Origin: Pseudomonadota bacterium
GTDB lineage: Bacteria > Pseudomonadota > Alphaproteobacteria > Rhodospirillales > Magnetospirillaceae
Reading direction: 5' to 3'
Assembly (NCBI GenBank): GCA_021782815.1
Contig: JAJXUO010000007.1
Location: forward strand, 21,313-85,312
Length of the DNA: 64,000 nucleotides
A program made the position numbers and the translations under genes. The notes below the pieces were generated by a model. It saw nothing but the letters and a program-made list of their open reading frames with translations, was not told the DNA's origin and did not search any database. Below, piece by piece: positions 43,562 through 51,494 of this stretch; position 1 is the first letter of the stretch; each line of letters begins with the position of its first letter.

Positions 43562-43740
43562 CAGGGTGATGGCATATGGAAGCCGCTATCAGCGGCTGAC
43601 TAGCGCATTGAGCGCGCCGGAGCGTTGCCGGAGCGGTAACGCGGAGGCATAAGCGAGGACAGCCAAGCTGGCGGCACGCCAGCGCCCGGCGCCTGAGCGG
43701 ACAAAAAGAAGCCAGGGTGAGCGCATATGCGATCACCCTG
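43562..43740 (+). mobile_element. 179-bp MITE-like element, copy 2, with 10-bp target duplication
   Basis: Same length and layout as the element at 15461. The left end is CAGGGTGATGGCATATG; the right end, reverse-complemented, is CAGGGTGATCGCATATG. A perfect 10-bp direct repeat AGGGATGAAT flanks it at 43552-43561 and 43741-43750. Inside are AGCCGC/GCGGCT, the GCGTT/AACGC hairpin, AAGCGAGGACAGCCAAG, the CTGGCG/CGCCAG hairpin and CGCCCGGCGCCTGAG. It does not encode a transposase. It sits between the 3' end of the IalB-like gene and the rplY promoter. Confidence 0.88.
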
Positions 43741-43778
43741 AGGGATGAATCCCCCGTCAAGCCTTAATCTTTCCCGGT

Positions 43779-44288
43779 TCAATTGCCGCAGGCGGCGCCC
43801 AGGGCGGCGTGGGCGCGGGCGAAGCCGTCCAAGGGATAGGTGTCGGCGGCGTCGCCGCCGCCCGGCGGCCGGCCGTGCATGATGACGCTTCCGCCGGTCA
43901 GCATCGACTCGACGATGGCCTTGTCGTTGCGGCTCCAGGCGGTGCCGTCCTGCACGTAAAGATCATAAAGGTCGCCGTCCACGTCCAGTTCCGGCACCGA
44001 GCCCTTTTGAAAGGGATACCCGGGGGCCACGCTGATGACGTCGAAACTGTGCAGGGCCGGACGGTCGGTCACGGTGAAATAGGCCTCGCCCCGGCCGCGC
44101 GGACCGTTGAAGGTGCGCCGGGGCTGCGAGACGGCATAGCAAAGGCGGTTTTGTCCCTCGCCGGCGGCATAGGCCGTCCAATCGCCGAAACGCCCCAGCA
44201 AACGCGGCCCCTCGGCGCGGGCAGCGCCCGCCGCCGCGACCGCGAACAGGCCCGCCAGAAGCAGACGGCGAAAAAGGAAAGAGGCCAT
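43779..44288 (-). CDS. Exported IalB-family protein
   Basis: A 169-residue protein with a signal peptide (LFRRLLLAGLFAVAAAGAARAEG). The mature part has FGDWTAYAAGEGQNRLCYAV and TVTDRPALHSFDVISVAPGY, the pattern of invasion-associated locus B proteins, with Cys in LCYA and a C-terminal AACGN that can form the typical disulfide. In Bartonella IalB affects erythrocyte invasion, but homologues are widespread in free-living alphaproteobacteria and have no known role. The ATG at 44288 begins the signal peptide. Confidence 0.78.
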   Translation of the reverse strand: MASFLFRRLLLAGLFAVAAAGAARAEGPRLLGRFGDWTAYAAGEGQNRLCYAVSQPRRTFNGPRGRGEAYFTVTDRPALHSFDVISVAPGYPFQKGSVPELDVDGDLYDLYVQDGTAWSRNDKAIVESMLTGGSVIMHGRPPGGGDAADTYPLDGFARAHAALGAACGN

Positions 44289-44419
44289 GGATGCGCGCGT
44301 CCGTTTCAAGAAATGCCGGTTATATGGAGTGCCGCGCCCAAACGGCATTGTCAACCTTCCGGCTGGCGGATAGGGTAGCCCCGTTCACCCTTTTTGTTTC
44401 TGCCCCGAGGATTTGCGCC

Positions 44420-44719
44420 ATGTCTGAGCTGCTGATGCCGCTCGTAATCGTGATCAATGCAGCCATCGAGCTGTTCAAGCTGCTGGTTCTGGCCGCGATC
44501 GTCATGAGCTGGCTGATCTCCTTCAATATTCTGAACACCCACAACCGCGCGGTCTATGTGGTGATGGATTTCCTCACCCGCGTGACCGAGCCGGCCTTGC
44601 GCCCCCTGCGCCGCATCCTGCCGCAGATGGGGGCGTTCGACCTGTCGCCCATCCTGCTGTTCTTCGCGCTGTGGCTGATCCAGATGTATCTGCCCATGCT
44701 GGTGCGCGGCATCGGCTGA
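44420..44719 (+). CDS. YggT family membrane protein
   Basis: A 99-residue inner-membrane protein with two hydrophobic segments (about 8-30 and 72-92) and the conserved loop FNILNTHNRAVYVVMDFLTR followed by TEPALRPLRRILPQMG. YggT homologues are linked to osmotic stress and cell division or chloroplast nucleoid organisation, with no defined biochemical role. It is followed by yggU (DUF167), the usual pairing. Confidence 0.88.
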   Translation: MSELLMPLVIVINAAIELFKLLVLAAIVMSWLISFNILNTHNRAVYVVMDFLTRVTEPALRPLRRILPQMGAFDLSPILLFFALWLIQMYLPMLVRGIG

Positions 44720-44737
44720 GACGGGGGGGCTCCCGGC

Positions 44738-45061
44738 ATGAGCGATCCCAGCCCCTTGAGCCCCGACCGCCACGGCACCCGTCTGGCGGTGCGGCTGACG
44801 CCCAAGGCCTCGGCCGACCGTATCGTCGGCGTGGCCGCCGAGGCCGACGGCGGGGCCGTGCTGAAGGTGACGGTCACCGCCGTGCCCGAGGACGGCAAGG
44901 CCAACGCCGCCCTGATCGCCCTGCTCTCCAAGCGCTGGAAAATCGCCAAGAGCCGCATGGACATCATTGCCGGCGCCACCGACCGGCGTAAAACCTTGTT
45001 GATCGACGGCGCGCCGGACGAGCTGGCCCGCCTGATCGCCGAAAGCGTGAGGACATCATGA
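44738..45061 (+). CDS. DUF167 (YggU) family protein
   Basis: A 107-residue small soluble protein. The core is [20 protein letters not shown] (about 14-33), [20 protein letters not shown] and [16 protein letters not shown] [16 protein letters not shown], the DUF167 signature. The function is unknown. It is linked to yggT upstream and overlaps folD by 4 bp (ATGA). Confidence 0.9.
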   Translation: MSDPSPLSPDRHGTRLAVRLTPKASADRIVGVAAEADGGAVLKVTVTAVPEDGKANAALIALLSKRWKIAKSRMDIIAGATDRRKTLLIDGAPDELARLIAESVRTS

Positions 45062-45957
45062 CCGAACAGACCGCCAAGATCATCGACGGCAAAGCCACCG
45101 CCGCCGCCCTGCGCGAGGCCGTGGCCGCCCGCGTCGCCGCCCTGAAGGAGCAGCACGGCGTGACCCCCGGCCTCGCCGTGGTGCTGGTGGGCGAGGATCC
45201 GGCCAGCCAGGTCTATGTGCGCAACAAGAACGAGCAGACCAAACAGGTGGGCATGCACTCGTTCGAGCACCGCCTGCCCGCCGACACCCCGGAGGCGGCG
45301 CTGCTGACCCTGGTTTCGGCCCTGAACGCCGACCCGGCGGTGAACGGCATCCTGGTGCAGCTGCCGCTGCCCAAACATATCGACAGCCAGAAGGTGCTGG
45401 ACGCCATCGATCCCGCCAAGGACGTGGACGGCTTCCATCCCATGAACGCCGGACGCCTGGCCACCGGCGGCAATGCCCTGGTGCCCTGCACGCCCCTGGG
45501 CTGCCTGATCCTGCTGAAGCGGGAACTGGGCACCCTGGCCGGCCGCAAGGCCATCGTCATCGGCCGTTCCAACATCGTCGGCAAGCCCATGGCGCAATTG
45601 CTGCTGCGGGACTCCTGCACCGTGGTGCTGGCCCATTCCAAAACCCGCGATCTGCCCGGCGAATGCCGCCAGGCCGATATCGTGGTGGCCGCCGTCGGCC
45701 AGCCCGAACTGGTGAAGGGCGACTGGATCAAGCCCGGCGCCACGGTGATCGATGTGGGCATCAACCGCGTACCCGGCGCCGAACCGGGCAAGACCCGGCT
45801 GGTGGGCGACGTGGATTTCAAAAGCTGCGCCGCCGTGGCCGGCGCCATCACCCCGGTGCCCGGCGGCGTCGGCCCCATGACCATCGCCGTGCTGCTGCGC
45901 AACGCCCTGGAAGCCTGCTGCCGCCAGCACGGCCTGCCGTTCGAGGAGCTGTTTTAA
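45058..45957 (+). CDS. folD: Bifunctional methylenetetrahydrofolate dehydrogenase/cyclohydrolase
   Basis: Interconverts 5,10-methylene-, methenyl- and 10-formyl-tetrahydrofolate with NADP. The 299 residues include the catalytic Lys/Tyr region [39 protein letters not shown], the NADP loop [17 protein letters not shown] and the end [19 protein letters not shown]. It supplies one-carbon units, and so links to the gcv operon elsewhere in the window. Confidence 0.97.
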   Translation: MTEQTAKIIDGKATAAALREAVAARVAALKEQHGVTPGLAVVLVGEDPASQVYVRNKNEQTKQVGMHSFEHRLPADTPEAALLTLVSALNADPAVNGILVQLPLPKHIDSQKVLDAIDPAKDVDGFHPMNAGRLATGGNALVPCTPLGCLILLKRELGTLAGRKAIVIGRSNIVGKPMAQLLLRDSCTVVLAHSKTRDLPGECRQADIVVAAVGQPELVKGDWIKPGATVIDVGINRVPGAEPGKTRLVGDVDFKSCAAVAGAITPVPGGVGPMTIAVLLRNALEACCRQHGLPFEELF

Positions 45958-45972
45958 CACCCCCTCACACCC

Positions 45973-46145
45973 TCACCCCGGCCCTCTCCCGCCTGCGGGA
46001 GAGGGAGTTTAGCCCTTCTCCCCCGGGGAGAAGGGTTGAGATAAGGGACTTTCAGTTCCAAAAACGGATCCGCCCCCCTCCCGCCTGCGGGAGAGGGGGT
46101 TTAGCCCTTCTCCCATGGGGAGAAGGGTTGGGATGAGGGGCTTTC
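45973..46145. repeat. REP-like palindromic repeats, two tandem units
   Basis: Two units about 94 bases apart. Each contains a G+C-rich palindrome CCTCCCG-CCTG-CGGGAG type (45982-46005 and about 46078-46097), then GTTTAG, a second palindrome CCCTTCTCCC/GGGAGAAGGG (46013-46035 and 46105-46127), then GTTGRGATRAGGGRCTTTC. These are typical proteobacterial REP/BIME-style repeats. The second unit supplies the 3' end of the DUF559 gene and lies between it and folD, where the hairpins may act as terminators for both convergent genes. Confidence 0.85.
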
Positions 46146-46463
46146 CAGAAAGCGCAGGATCTCCTGCAAAACCCCATCCGTATTTTGCAGGATTTCGGAG
46201 TTCCAAAAGCGCATCAGCCGCCACCCCTGGCCTTCCAGCCACAGGGTCCGCCGCCGGTCATGCTCCGATCCGGCATGCTGCCCGCCATCGGCCTCCACCG
46301 CCACGCGCCGCTCGACACAGGCGAAATCCAAAATATACGGACCCAGCGGATGCTGCCGGCGGAATTTCCAGCCGCCAAGCCGGCGGCCACGCAAGGCCGA
46401 CCATAACCGTCGTTCCGCCTCGGTCATCGCCTGACGCAGCCGGCGGGCCTGGACGGTGGCCAT
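46101..46463 (-). CDS. DUF559 domain endonuclease-like protein
   Basis: A 120-residue protein of the DUF559 family, a Vsr/restriction-endonuclease-like fold. ARRLRQAMTEAERRLWSALR is the usual start. The putative catalytic region is GWKFRRQHPLGPYILDFACV followed by VAVEADGGQH, with Asp and Glu-x-Asp in place. The end RRRTLWLEGQGWRLMRFWNS is conserved. The last residues (SPSSQPFSPWEKG) are encoded by the REP-like repeat and are not part of the domain. The ATG at 46463 lies 6 bases after the polA stop, so translation may be coupled. Nuclease activity is not proven for the family. Confidence 0.83.
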   Translation of the reverse strand: MATVQARRLRQAMTEAERRLWSALRGRRLGGWKFRRQHPLGPYILDFACVERRVAVEADGGQHAGSEHDRRRTLWLEGQGWRLMRFWNSEILQNTDGVLQEILRFLESPSSQPFSPWEKG

Positions 46464-46469
46464 CACCCG

Positions 46470-49256
46470 TTAATGCGCCTCGGCCCAGGTGCGGGCGGCG
46501 CCGGTTTCCACCAGCAGCGGCACGCTTAACGCCGCCGCCGCCTCCATCACCCGTTTGACCAGGGCGCGGGTGGCCTCCAGTTCGGCGTCGGGCACCTCGA
46601 ACACCAGTTCGTCATGCACCTGCAGCAGCATCCTGGCGCTCAAACCGGCGGCGTCCAGGGCCGGCTGCAGGCGGATCATCGCCCGCTTGATGATATCGGC
46701 GGCGCCGCCCTGGATGGGGGCGTTGATGGCGGCCCGTTCGGCGAAGGCGCGCATGGCCGGGTTTTTCTGCTCGCCGCCCTGGATGAAGCATTTGCGCCCG
46801 AACAGGGTGGTGACATAGCCCAGATCGCGCGCCTGGCGCTTGGCGTCCTCCATATAGGCGCGGATTTCCGGATAGCGGGCGAAATAGGCCTCGATATAGG
46901 CCTTGGCCTCGCCGTTGGAGATGCCCAGCTGCCGGGCCAGGCCGAAGGGGCTGATGCCGTAGATGATGCCGAAATTGATGGCCTTGGCCTGGCGGCGCAC
47001 CATGGGATCCATGCCCGCCACCGGCACCCCGAACACCTGCGAGGCGGTGATGGCGTGAATATCCTCGCCCTGGTGGAAGGCCTGTTTCAGCCCCTCGATC
47101 CCGGCGACATGGGCCACCAGCCGCAATTCGATCTGCGAATAGTCGGCCGACAGCAGGCTGTGCCCCGGCGGGGCGATGAAGGCGCGGCGGATGCGCCGCC
47201 CTTCCGCCGTGCGGATGGGAATGTTCTGCAGATTGGGATCCGACGAGGCCAGCCGCCCGGTGCTGGTGCCGGCCATGGAGAAGCTGGTATGCACCCGCCC
47301 CGTGGCCGGATTGATCTGTTCCACCAGGGCATCGGCATAGGTGCTTTTCAGTTTGGCCAGCTGGCGCCAGTCCAGCACCTTCTGCGGCAGCGGATGCTGC
47401 TCGGCCAGTTGCTCCAGCACCTCGGCCCCGGTGGCGTAGGCCCCGGTCTTGCCCTTCTTGCCGCCGGGCAGGCCCAGGGTTTCGAACAGGATCTCGCCCA
47501 ATTGCTTGGGCGAGCCCACATTGAAGTCCTGTCCGGCCAGGGCGCAGATATCGCGCTCCAGCTCGGCCAGACGGCCGGCGAACTCGCCGCTGATGGCCTG
47601 CAGTTCGGCCTTGTCCACCAGGATGCCGCGCCGCTCCATGGCGGCCAGAACCGGCACCAGCGGCCGTTCCAGGGTTTCATAGACCGTGGTCAGCCGCTCC
47701 GGCGCCAGGCGGGGCTTGTAGGCCTGATGGAGGCGCAGGGTGATGTCGGCATCCTCGGCGGCATAGTCCAGCGCCTTCGCGAGGGGCACCCGCTCGAAGG
47801 TGATCTGGTTGCGGCCGCTGCCGCACACCTCGGAAAAGGGAATGGTGCGATAGCCCAGGGTGCGCTCGGCCAGTTCGTCCATGCCCTGGCCGTGCAGGCC
47901 GCAGGACAGCACGTAAGACAGCAGCATGGTATCGTCGATGGGGGACACGGCCAGGCCGGCCCCGGCCAGCACCTGCAGATCGAACTTGATGTTGTGCCCC
48001 ACCTTCAGCACCGCCGGATCTTCCAGCAGCGGCCGCAGCAGGCGCACCGCCTCGGCCTTGGGCAGCAGAGTCGGACCGGCGGCGACGGCGCCGCCCAGCA
48101 GATCGCCCTGGGCCGGGCCGCTGTCGTGCAGCAGCGGAATGTAGCAGGCCCGTCCCGGCGCCGTGGCCAGGGAAATGCCCACCAGGGCGCAGCGCAGGGG
48201 ATCGAGGCCGGTGGTTTCGGTATCCACCGCCACCACCCCGGCCTCGCGGGCCTGCGCCACCCAGCGGCTCAGATCCCCGGCGGTGAGGATCAGTTCGTAG
48301 GCCTTTTCCACCGCCGGCGGCGGCGCCTCGGCCGGGGCCTCGGCCGCAACGGGCGCCGTAGCGGCGGCGGCGGCGGTGGAGCCGTTGGACAGATGCTGCT
48401 CGATACGGCTTTTGATGCTGCGGAAGCCCTGCGCCGCCACGAAGGCCAGCAGGGTATCGCGATCGGGGGCGCGCAGGCCGAAGCCCTCCAGCGGTTCCGG
48501 CACCGGCACATCGCGGCGCAGCTCCACCAGACGGCGGGAAATACGGGCCAGATCGGCGTTGGCCAGCAGGCTTTCGCGCCGTTTCGGCTGCTTGATGGTG
48601 GCGGCCGCCGCCAACAGGCTTTCCAGATCGCCGAACTCGGTGATGAGCTGGGCCGCCGTCTTGATACCGATGCCGGGCACGCCCGGCACATTGTCGGTGC
48701 TGTCGCCGGCCAGGGCCTGCACATCCACCACCTTGTCGGGACCGACGGCGAATTTCTCGAAGACCTCGGCCGGACCGATCACCCGGTTCTTCAGGGGGTC
48801 GAACATCTCCACCCCCTCGCCCACCAGCTGCATCAGATCCTTGTCGGACGAGACGATGGTGACGCGCGCCCCCTGTTCGCGGGCCAGGCGGGCATAGGTG
48901 GCGATCAGATCGTCGGCCTCGAAACCCGGCAGCTCCACGCAGGGCACGTTGAAGGCGCGCACCGCCTCGCGGATCAGGGCGAACTGCGGCACCAGCTCTT
49001 CCGGCGGCTCGGGGCGGTGCGCCTTGTAGTCGGGATAGATCTCGCTACGGAAGGTGGTCCGCCCGGCATCGAAGATCACCGCCAGATGATCGGCCTCCTG
49101 CTCCTGCATCAGCTTCATCAGCATGGAGGTGAAGCCGTAGACGGCGTTGACCGGCACCCCATCGGGGCGGGTCATCATGGGCAGGCCGTGAAAGGCGCGG
49201 AAAATGAATCCCGAACCATCCACCAGCGTCACATGGCGCGGCGGGGTTTCGTGCAT
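46470..49256 (-). CDS. polA: DNA polymerase I
   Basis: Repair and primer-removal polymerase, 928 residues with all three domains. The 5' nuclease is at 1 to about 290 (DGSGFIFRAFHGLP, LPGFEADDLIATYA). The 3'-5' exonuclease is at about 315-510 and retains its acidic motif VVAVDTETTGLDPL. The polymerase is at about 540-928, with LLSADYSQIELRLVAH (motif A), RQAKAINFGIIYGISPFGLA (motif B) and LLQVHDELVFEVP (motif C). It is followed at once by the DUF559 gene and preceded by a small zinc-finger gene. Confidence 0.97.
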   Translation of the reverse strand: MHETPPRHVTLVDGSGFIFRAFHGLPMMTRPDGVPVNAVYGFTSMLMKLMQEQEADHLAVIFDAGRTTFRSEIYPDYKAHRPEPPEELVPQFALIREAVRAFNVPCVELPGFEADDLIATYARLAREQGARVTIVSSDKDLMQLVGEGVEMFDPLKNRVIGPAEVFEKFAVGPDKVVDVQALAGDSTDNVPGVPGIGIKTAAQLITEFGDLESLLAAAATIKQPKRRESLLANADLARISRRLVELRRDVPVPEPLEGFGLRAPDRDTLLAFVAAQGFRSIKSRIEQHLSNGSTAAAAATAPVAAEAPAEAPPPAVEKAYELILTAGDLSRWVAQAREAGVVAVDTETTGLDPLRCALVGISLATAPGRACYIPLLHDSGPAQGDLLGGAVAAGPTLLPKAEAVRLLRPLLEDPAVLKVGHNIKFDLQVLAGAGLAVSPIDDTMLLSYVLSCGLHGQGMDELAERTLGYRTIPFSEVCGSGRNQITFERVPLAKALDYAAEDADITLRLHQAYKPRLAPERLTTVYETLERPLVPVLAAMERRGILVDKAELQAISGEFAGRLAELERDICALAGQDFNVGSPKQLGEILFETLGLPGGKKGKTGAYATGAEVLEQLAEQHPLPQKVLDWRQLAKLKSTYADALVEQINPATGRVHTSFSMAGTSTGRLASSDPNLQNIPIRTAEGRRIRRAFIAPPGHSLLSADYSQIELRLVAHVAGIEGLKQAFHQGEDIHAITASQVFGVPVAGMDPMVRRQAKAINFGIIYGISPFGLARQLGISNGEAKAYIEAYFARYPEIRAYMEDAKRQARDLGYVTTLFGRKCFIQGGEQKNPAMRAFAERAAINAPIQGGAADIIKRAMIRLQPALDAAGLSARMLLQVHDELVFEVPDAELEATRALVKRVMEAAAALSVPLLVETGAARTWAEAH

Positions 49257-49266
49257 GGAAACAGGA

Positions 49267-49446
49267 TCAGTGGCCGTGACCGGCCTGCACCCCTTCGGCC
49301 AGCACGAAATGGCGGCTGCAATAGGGGCACACCAGTTCGGTCTTGCCCTTGGCGAAGGTCAGGTACACCTTGGGGTGGCCGGTCACCGGACCATTGCCTT
49401 CGCAGGCGACGGTGGTGGCGTGAACGGTGACGGTTTCCTGGGTCAT
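49267..49446 (-). CDS. Small zinc-finger domain protein (NDUFS6-like)
   Basis: A 59-residue protein. A Cys in TVACEGNGP, then His in GHPKVYLTFAKG and a Cys-x-x-Cys pair in LVCPYCSRHFVL form the zinc site of the zf-CHCC family, which includes the NDUFS6 accessory subunit of mitochondrial complex I. The bacterial role is unclear. The ATG at 49446 starts the short conserved protein; the longer frame to 49593 is not supported. It lies 10 bases before polA on the same strand. Confidence 0.85.
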   Translation of the reverse strand: MTQETVTVHATTVACEGNGPVTGHPKVYLTFAKGKTELVCPYCSRHFVLAEGVQAGHGH

Positions 49447-49525
49447 TGTCGATCCTCGTTGCGCGGCTGGTTTGCCGGATGATACCCATTGCTGACCGCC
49501 AATCAATTCCATATTGACGTTTGAG

Positions 49526-50497
49526 ATGATGCCGAGCCACTCCTCCTCCGCCGCCGTTCCCGATTTCGCCATCGAAACCCGCGATCTTACCAAGATCTAC
49601 CCCGCCCGCGGACGCCAGCCCGCCAAGAAGGCGTTGGACGGCGTTTCGCTGGCCATTCCGCGCGGCTCGTTCTTCGGACTGCTCGGCCCCAACGGCGCCG
49701 GCAAGTCCACCTTCATCAACATCCTGGCCGGTCTGGTGATGAAGAGCGCGGGCAGCGCCCATATCTGGAATTCGGATATCGAACGCGACGAGCGCGGCGC
49801 CCGCACCGCCATCGGCGTGGTGCCGCAGGAGCTCAATCTCGACCCCTTCTTCACCCCGCGCGAGCTTCTGGAGGTGCAGGCCGGCCTTTACGGCGTGCCC
49901 GCCGCCGAACGGCGCACCGACGAAATCCTCGAGGCGGTGGGCCTGGCCGACAAGGCGCACGCCTATGCCCGCACCCTGTCGGGCGGCATGCGCCGCCGCC
50001 TGCTGGTGGCCAAGGCCATGGTGCATACCCCGCCCATCCTGGTGCTGGACGAACCCACCGCCGGGGTGGATATCGAGCTGCGCCAGCAGCTGTGGACCTA
50101 CGTCAAGGGCCTGAACGCCCAGGGCACCACCATCCTGCTGACCACCCATTACCTGGAAGAGGCGGAAGAGCTGTGCGACCGCATCGCCATCATCGATCAG
50201 GGCCATGTGGTGGCGCATGAGGACACCACCACCCTGCTGCAGCGGCTGGACAGCAAACAGCTGTGCCTGACCCTGGACCGGCCGCTTTCGGTCGTTCCCG
50301 ACAGCCTGGCCCCGTGGTCGCCCGAGTTGAAAGACGAGGGCCGCCGCCTGCTGTTCCGCTACCGGCCCAGCCAGACCGCGGTGGCCGCCCTGCTGGAGGC
50401 GGTGCGCGCCGCCGGGCTGGGCATCGGCGATCTGTCCACCGAGGAAGCCGATCTCGAGGACATCTTCCTGCAGCTCACCCGCCACGGCCCGGCCTGA
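49526..50497 (+). CDS. ABC transporter ATP-binding protein (DrrA/CcmA type)
   Basis: A 323-residue ABC ATPase: Walker A GLLGPNGAGKSTFINIL (about 51-67), Q-loop VVPQELNLD, signature LSGGMRRRLLVAKAMV, Walker B ILVLDEPTAGVD and the H-loop TTHYLEEAEELCD. The C-terminal 80 residues are the usual export-ATPase tail. It is of the type that pairs with an ABC-2 permease, but no permease gene lies next to it; a lipase gene follows. Start choice is between ATG at 49526 and 49529. Confidence 0.88.
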   Translation: MMPSHSSSAAVPDFAIETRDLTKIYPARGRQPAKKALDGVSLAIPRGSFFGLLGPNGAGKSTFINILAGLVMKSAGSAHIWNSDIERDERGARTAIGVVPQELNLDPFFTPRELLEVQAGLYGVPAAERRTDEILEAVGLADKAHAYARTLSGGMRRRLLVAKAMVHTPPILVLDEPTAGVDIELRQQLWTYVKGLNAQGTTILLTTHYLEEAEELCDRIAIIDQGHVVAHEDTTTLLQRLDSKQLCLTLDRPLSVVPDSLAPWSPELKDEGRRLLFRYRPSQTAVAALLEAVRAAGLGIGDLSTEEADLEDIFLQLTRHGPA

Positions 50498-50516
50498 AGG
50501 ACGAAACCCCGCCGCC

Positions 50517-51494
50517 ATGCTGACCTTTCCCTTCTCCCTGCCGGGCCTGGCGCCGCCGCCCCAACCCGGCCCGGCCCTGGCCCCGCCCCGGCTGGAGGAG
50601 GAGGCCGTCCACACCGCCGACGGCCAGCGCCTGCCGTTGCGCCGCTGGCGGCCCGCGGAGGGGATGATGCGCGGCGTCATCCTGGCCCTGCACGGCATGA
50701 ACGATTATTCCCGGGCCTTCGACGGCGCCGGCCGCCATCTGGCGGCCGAAGGCTTCGTCCTTTACGCCTACGACCAGCGCGGCTTCGGCGCCGGCCCGTG
50801 GCCGGGGCACTGGCCGGGGGAACGGGCCCTGGTGGAGGATGCCGCCGCCGCCCTCGGCCTGCTGGCCGCCGCCCATCCCGGCCTGCCGCTGTTCCTGCTA
50901 GGGGAAAGCATGGGCGGCGCCATCGCCCTGCTGGCCGCCGAAACGCAGGCGCTGCCGCCCCTGGCCGGACTGATCCTCTCGGCCCCCGCCGTGTGGGCCC
51001 GCCACGACATGGGCCTGATGGAACGCGGCCTGCTGTGGCTCAGTTCGCACAGCCTGCCCTGGCTGACCCTGACCGGGCATGGCCTGCATCTGACCCCCTC
51101 GGACAATGCCGACATGTTGCGCGACCTGGCTCAGGATCCGTTGGTGATCAAGGAAACCCGCATCGACACCATTCACGGCGTGGTGGAGCTGATGACCCGC
51201 GCCCGCCAGGCGGCGCGGCATCTCCGCCGCCCGGCCCTGCTGCTCTATGGCGAGAAGGACGAGATCATCCCCGCCGCCGCCACCTTCCAGATGATGCGCG
51301 CCCTGCCCGACGCCCCCGCGCGGCAACGCTGCGCCCTGTACTCCCGGGGCTATCACATGCTGCTGCGCGACCGTCAGGCCGCCACCGTGCTGGCCGACAT
51401 CGCCGCCTGGCTCGGCGATCCCGCCCAGCCGCTGCCCTCGGGCGCCGACCGGCACGCCGACCGGGTGATTTTCCGCGAAACCGGGCGGCCATGA
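50517..51494 (+). CDS. Alpha/beta hydrolase, lysophospholipase/monoacylglycerol lipase-like
   Basis: A 325-residue Hydrolase_4-type protein. The oxyanion segment is ILALHGMNDYSRAFDGAG (about 61-78), the nucleophile Ser lies in GESMGGAIALLAAE, the Asp in YGEKDEIIPAAAT and the His in YSRGYHMLLRDRQ, giving a complete triad. AYDQRGFGAGPWPGHWPGE is typical of PldB-like enzymes. It lies 19 bases after the ABC gene and overlaps the MFS gene by 4 bp. The substrate is unknown. Confidence 0.88.
   Translation: MLTFPFSLPGLAPPPQPGPALAPPRLEEEAVHTADGQRLPLRRWRPAEGMMRGVILALHGMNDYSRAFDGAGRHLAAEGFVLYAYDQRGFGAGPWPGHWPGERALVEDAAAALGLLAAAHPGLPLFLLGESMGGAIALLAAETQALPPLAGLILSAPAVWARHDMGLMERGLLWLSSHSLPWLTLTGHGLHLTPSDNADMLRDLAQDPLVIKETRIDTIHGVVELMTRARQAARHLRRPALLLYGEKDEIIPAAATFQMMRALPDAPARQRCALYSRGYHMLLRDRQAATVLADIAAWLGDPAQPLPSGADRHADRVIFRETGRP

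Noticed and set aside
45973..46145. CRISPR or tRNA-like structure
   Set aside because: Two REP-style units of about 94 bases with palindromes; no spacer logic and no cloverleaf.
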